A DNA stretch of 64,000 nt. Source: Ailurus styani (lineage: Eukaryota > Chordata > Mammalia > Carnivora > Ailuridae). The position numbers and the translations under genes were made by a program. This document shows positions 59,506 to 64,000 of the stretch, piece after piece. The stretch is taken from assembly GCA_002007465.1 (NCBI GenBank), contig LNAC01000039.1:1-64000 (forward strand), read 5' to 3'. The notes beneath the pieces are model-generated. The model worked only from the letters and a program-made list of their open reading frames with translations, did no database searches and was not told the origin of the DNA. Position 1 is the stretch's first letter, and each line of letters begins with the position of its first letter.

Positions 59506-61866
59506 CCAGGTACAGAATTATTGATTGATGGTTATTTTCTTTCAGTATTTTGAATACATCATCTCATTTCCCCTGGCCTGAAAAGTTTCTGTTGAGAACT
59601 CTGTCTATAATCTTATGGAGACTCCTTTCTATGTAACTTCTCTCTTTTCTCTTGCTGCTCTTAAAATTCTTTCTTTGTCTTTGGCAATTTAATTATAATG
59701 TGTCTCAGTGTAGCCCTATTTGGATTCAACCTATTTGAGGCCTTTTAGACCACATGAATCTGGATGTTCATTTCTCTCCCTGGGTTTAGAACATTTTCAG
59801 CCAATGTTGCTTGAAATATACTTTCTCTCTGTCCCTTTCTCTTTCTTTTTTCTTTCTGGAATTCCCATAATGTGACTACCATTTCTTTTCACTGTACTCC
59901 ATAATTTCCATAAGCTTTTTTTTCATTCTTTTTTTTTCTCTTTTGCTCCTCTGACTGGGTAATTTCAAATGTTTTATCCTCCAGCTAACTGATTCTTTCT
60001 TCTACATGATCTCATCTACTTTTGAAATGCCACTGAATTCTTCAGTTCAGTTACTGTATTTTTCAACCATAGGATTTCTGGGATTTTTTATGGTTACCAT
60101 TTCCTTGTCAAATTTCTCATTTTGTTCATGCATTGTTTTCCTAATTTCATTTAGTTGTCTGTGTTTTCTTGTAGTGCACTAAACTTCCTTATGAGGATTA
60201 TTCTGAATTCTTTGACAGTTCATAGATCTCCATTTGTTTAGAGTTAGTTATTGGAGCTTTACTAGTTTCCTTGGTGGTGTCATTTACCTGATTTTTCGTG
60301 ATCCTGGACTCCTTTTGTTGATATCTGCACATTTGAGTAATCAGACTCCTCTTCCAGACTTTACCGATTTGCTTTGGCAGTGGCAGTTCTTCACCACTCA
60401 GCTCAGTTTGGGTTTCTGGGTTATATCTTTCGGCAGGGGGAGCCTGCTACCATGGTCTATTTGGGGGCAAGGCAACTGTTCAAGCTCTGAGGACAAGGAT
60501 GGAGGGGTGTACCACTGGCTGATAACAACTGGATAAGAATGCTGGCTTGGTTCCCTACCCGAGAGGCTGTAGGATGGACTCCATGGTTGCCTGGATTTTC
60601 TGGTCAGGCTCACTAGATAGTTAGGACTGGGTATTAGATTCAGTACTAAATGGTACTATGAATTAGCTTCCCTGCCCTGGTAGGGCAGCAGAATGGGACC
60701 CAGGGCCTATACAGCTCATTGTTTGTGGACCTGAATCAGGCCAGAGTGTACACTGAATTTCCTGGTCAGGAGAGGCCAACAGTTTTGCTCTTCAGACAGG
60801 GTAAGCCATGGCTGTGCTCTCTATTCAAGTGCTGGTATACACAGGACTATTGGATGAGCTACATAGCTTCCCATGTGCTCTGATTAGTTTCCTTGGTTAT
60901 AGCCTAAAGGCTATATTCAGCAATGGACAGGACTACAGATTAAATTCCCTACCTGGGCACAGTGGGAGAAGCAGCTCTAATGCTGGTAAAGCTCTTTGTT
61001 AACTTAACTTACACTGACCTGCACCCCAAGTTCCCTGACCAAGCAGGGTCACTGGCTTTTCTCTGCAAATTATTGGCTGTACCCACCCACATCTTCGCTC
61101 AAGTGCTGCTGGACCATACATCTTTCAGAAGTTGTCTCTGCCCTTCTGGTCAGATAGGGTTGGAAGACACTCCATAGCAGGTGGAGCTATGATTTAGCTC
61201 ATCACCTGGGTGTGAGTAAACAGGACTCTAGGGACCTCAAAACTCATTTGAGGACTTATATCAAACATATCTACACCCTGCTGAGTTCCCTAGTTGGAGG
61301 GCAACCCAATTTGGTTCCCTAGTCAGAGAGCAAAACCTCTCGTTGAGATTACTCCTTGGGCACCATAGGAGTAATCAACCTGCCCAGATCCATGTCCTAT
61401 TTGCTGTAAGTTCCTCCCCACTTCTCCATTACAGTCATATTCCCAGGTTGAGCACCAAAGATTCCCCTGCAATCCCCCAGTGTGAGATCCGAGTAGGGCT
61501 CCCACAAAACAACCCATAACGCTGGGGAAGAGCTGGTTGTCCCCACAATGTTCTCTTGTCCCACTGAAGGACTGGAGGCTCAGCAGAGATCTGATGGTGT
61601 GGCACTGCACTGGTCTGGAGGAGGAGCACAGTAGTCAGTTGTAGCCACTTTTCTTACTCTTCTGATGCAAGCTCTCTTGGTCTCTGTGGTACAGGAGATA
61701 CTTCAACTTCACCTATGTATTCTAGGATGCTCTCAGTGGTATCTTGTTCTTTAATACTTGTTAGTTGTTTTTCTTGTGAGGGGAGCAAAGTCAGGAACAG
61801 TCTATGACATCACCCCACCACCACCACTATCCAAGCATACTTTTTTAAATCTATGTCCCTTACACA

Positions 61867-62057
61867 GGGTGCCTGGGTGACTCTAGATTTCAGGTCAAGT
61901 CATGATCTCAGGGTCCTGAGATAGGGCCCTGGGTCAGGCTCCCAGCGCAGAGTGTGTTTGAGATTCTCTTTCCCTCTCCCTTTGCCCCTCCCCCTGAGCA
62001 TACTCTCTTTCTCTCTCTCTCTCTCTCAAATAAAATAAATAAAATATTTTTTTTAAA
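61867..62057 (+). mobile_element. CAN-SINE, head-deleted
   Basis: 'gggtgcctgggtgactctag' lacks the usual segment between 'ggctcagt' and 'gatttc'. CT-rich body and A tail. Target-site duplication 'aaatctatgtcccttacac' (61847) versus 'aaatctatttcccttgcat' (62058). It inserted immediately beside the end of the L1. Confidence 0.92.
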
Positions 62058-62079
62058 AAATCTATTTCCCTTGCATTTA

Positions 62080-62495
62080 CACTAGTTCTCAGGTATTTAT
62101 GAAAACAAATATTTGAAAAGCCAGAGATCGAAGGTATCATACCTACACCAAGGAAAAGGAGCACAAAAGAACAAAGTGAGACAAAGAAAATTTTTTTTAA
62201 TGTATTAACTTAAAAAATAAAAAATAAAATAAAATGTATTCATTTGCTAAGCTATCAAATGAAATGAAAAAATAGAAAAGTCAGTGTAACATCTTTCTAT
62301 GAAGAAAACAAAATTACTTATTTCCCTACACATCACTGTATTTATCTCTTCATTCATCAGATTGATTGTTGTGCTTTTTTATGCATTCTTTTAAAAATAA
62401 AAATCATGCCAGCTTTCATCAAACCTGGCTGTATTTTCCATAACATATAAAATTCATCATGTTTACAGGAGAAAGCCTGTGAGAGAGTCACTAAC
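62080..62495. other. Unique AT-rich DNA
   Basis: Nothing recognised. Confidence 0.4.
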
Positions 62496-62513
62496 TTTAA
62501 AGACTATAGGACG

Positions 62514-62697
62514 GGCGCCTGGGTGGCTCAGTGGGTTAATGCCTCTGCTTTCGGCTCAGGTCATGATCTCAGGGTCCTGGGATTGAGGCCCGCATCGGGC
62601 TCCCTGCTCAGCGGGGAGCCTGCTTCCCCCTCTCTCTCTCTGCCTGCCTCTCTGCCTCCTTGTGATCTCTCTCCCTCTGTGAAATTAAAAAAAAAAA
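62514..62697 (+). mobile_element. CAN-SINE, mustelid-type, very young
   Basis: Near-consensus from 'ggcgcctgggtggctcagtg' to the A13 tail. Exact target-site duplication 'aagactataggacg' at 62500-62513 and 62698-62711. Confidence 0.97.
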
Positions 62698-62711
62698 AAG
62701 ACTATAGGACG

Positions 62712-64000
62712 AAAAAAGAGATTATTATAGAAATTTCCTTACATTCACACTCCCGACCTTTAAGAAAAGCAAAACTACATTCATTTGAAAGAAGCATTCT
62801 TATGAATAATACGATATTCATTATATAGAATAATAAATATATTGGTCAGAATAACCAATTCTGTGCATCAAAATTAAAATGACAGATGTTTTCATGTTTT
62901 CATCTCATAAAATTATTCAACATCCTTCATTAACTTTCCTGAGAAGTTCCCAAAACTATGTCTACATTAGACTTCCCAATCCCTTAAAGGTGTAATTTAA
63001 TTAAGCTTTTTTAGTAAAATAATTCTGTACTCTATAAATAAAATGATTTAAAAGTCTATCTTCACAGACAAAAAAAAAACCTGTGACATTCAAATAAAGT
63101 TTGTAGTTTAGTAGTATTATAGCAATGTGAATTTCTTACTTTGATAAATGTACCATGCATGGTTTTGTAAGATGTTAGCATTAGGGGAAGCAGGGTGAAG
63201 GATATACAGAACCTCTCTGCACTATCTTTGCAAGTCCTCTATAAATTTTTAATTATTTAAAAATAAACATTTTTTTAAAGACAAATCACATTTTGAATTT
63301 CAATATGATAGGTATTTGGAGAAGAAAAACTCCTAACATTTTATATGGAACCTATTCATAAACATGCAATTAACAGACAACATGTGTTCTCAATTGACTT
63401 CTGACATTAAGCCTATTTTATAGATCCAGAGACCACACTAAGGCAACAGGGTTATGACCAACATGAGCACAATATATTTGTATTCTCACTCAGACCCCAA
63501 CCTTTCAAAGTCTCTGTAAATCAACATCTATTTTCAGTCACAGAAAATAGGGGAAGAAGTTATTTCTAGATTAAAATTCTCCTAATGAGGAAAGCATTTT
63601 AAAAAGCAGGTATTATGAAAAATTGTATTCATAGAACAAAGCACAATATTGAGCTTACCTGTGCATGTTCATTATTTACATGGAAATATTCCATGTAGAA
63701 GTAATATCTACTTTGACTCATGAGACTGTTGAAGTCTTAATGATCAGCAGGCATGTTATTTAATCCTTTAATAAACAGTGAAATCCCACTGACACCAAAG
63801 TGTAATGGTGTCTACACATCTGTCCCATGAAGAATCCCAAGGTCAGCTCAAACCCAGCACTGAAATTATTCTTCCTGGCAAAAAGCCAAAGGAACCCATA
63901 AACCTCCTTTTCGCTTTACCACGGAGCTAAACAAGAAAATTACTCAGGTGAAAATGGATAAAATGCACAGCTGAGAGCGGTGCCTTGGGTGGTTCCATCA
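62712..64000. other. Unique AT-rich DNA with a weak exon candidate
   Basis: No interspersed repeat is obvious. An imperfect palindrome with 8-bp arms (acatggaa/ttccatgt) lies at 63678-63696. Confidence 0.4.
63659..63725 (-). other. Weak candidate exon
   Basis: On the minus strand 'cttcaacag' precedes it and the donor cacag|gtaagc follows. One frame is open over all 22 codons, including YYFYMEYFHVNNEHAQ. The acceptor lacks a good pyrimidine tract, and no family is recognised. Confidence 0.12.

Larger units (their letters stand above)
54363..61846 (-). mobile_element. Near-full-length antisense L1 (L1MA-like), about 7.1 kb net
   Basis: The 3' UTR begins after the T run at 54374 ('gacatatatcactgtgtgtt'). 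ORF2 spans roughly 55200-58670 with decayed pieces such as IKYLGMNLTREVKNLY (56213-56431), ENYGPISLMNTDAKVFNK (57085-57294) and [18 protein letters not shown] (57647-57835). ORF1 is inferred at about 59000-60150 from order. The 5' UTR extends to about 61830. Flanks 'caagcctacacttttttt' (54363-54380) and 'caagcatactttttt' (61832-61846) look like the target-site duplication, ending in the expected T-rich cleavage context. Multiple stops make it inactive. Confidence 0.85.

Noticed and set aside
63678..63696. Imperfect palindrome acatggaa/ttccatgt
   Set aside because: Eight-bp arms with a 3-bp spacer are expected by chance in 64 kb of AT-rich DNA; no further evidence of function.
1..64000. CRISPR array, operon or prokaryotic-style defence system
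   Set aside because: The repeat content is entirely mammalian SINE/LINE/LTR/DNA-transposon; there are no regularly spaced repeats and no gene clusters.

Overview
This window is non-coding, repeat-rich genomic DNA from a carnivoran mammal, most likely a mustelid. The diagnostic elements are tRNA-Lys-derived CAN-SINEs, about 22 copies on both strands. Several belong to the subfamily whose head reads 'gggttaaagcctctgc' and whose body contains 'cctacttgtgatctctctc', which I associate with mustelids; others have the older general caniform head ('ggttaagcgtctgactcttg'). No complete protein-coding gene, rRNA or functional tRNA is visible. Nearly every open frame traces to LINE/SINE sequence, simple repeats or chance. 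The window is best read as an intergenic stretch or a large intron.

Layout. 1-5.7 kb: the 3' end of a young L1 with a (TAA)n tail, an older L1-like repeat carrying a SINE, and a 5'-truncated L1 ORF2/3'UTR (about 2765-5670) interrupted by a SINE. Both single-N positions in the window (245 and 4122) sit between near-perfect direct repeats that look like assembly artefacts. 5.7-13.5 kb: MIR, L2, SINEs, DNA transposons (a Tigger-like and a hAT-like element), an unassigned GC-richer block, and two related copies of a MIR-like segment 3.3 kb apart. 13.5-18.3 kb: an ancient antisense L1 broken up by SINEs and two unclassified inserts. 18.3-28.5 kb: L2, an L1-in-L1 nest, SINEs, and long unique AT-rich tracts. 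28.5-30.2 kb: a three-level nest (MIR split by an ERVL-type LTR split by an L1). 30.5-33.8 kb: MLT1-type LTR, and an L2 split by an LTR-like element. 33.8-43 kb: mostly unique sequence with the character of conserved non-coding DNA. 43-54.3 kb: L2, ERVL LTR, Tigger, MIR, MLT1 and unique DNA. 54.36-61.85 kb: a near-full-length (about 7.1 kb net) antisense L1 flanked by a recognisable target-site duplication, with a younger L1 3' end and a SINE inserted in it. 61.85-64 kb: two more SINEs and unique DNA.

The items most worth following are three short splice-flanked open segments (26581-26639 on +, 53265-53327 on -, 63659-63725 on -), several repeat-free AT-rich blocks that could be developmental enhancers, the duplicated MIR-like segment, and the two single-N artefactual duplications. 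I found no sign of a novel multi-gene system. Family names are from memory of consensus sequences; boundaries not set by a target-site duplication are approximate.
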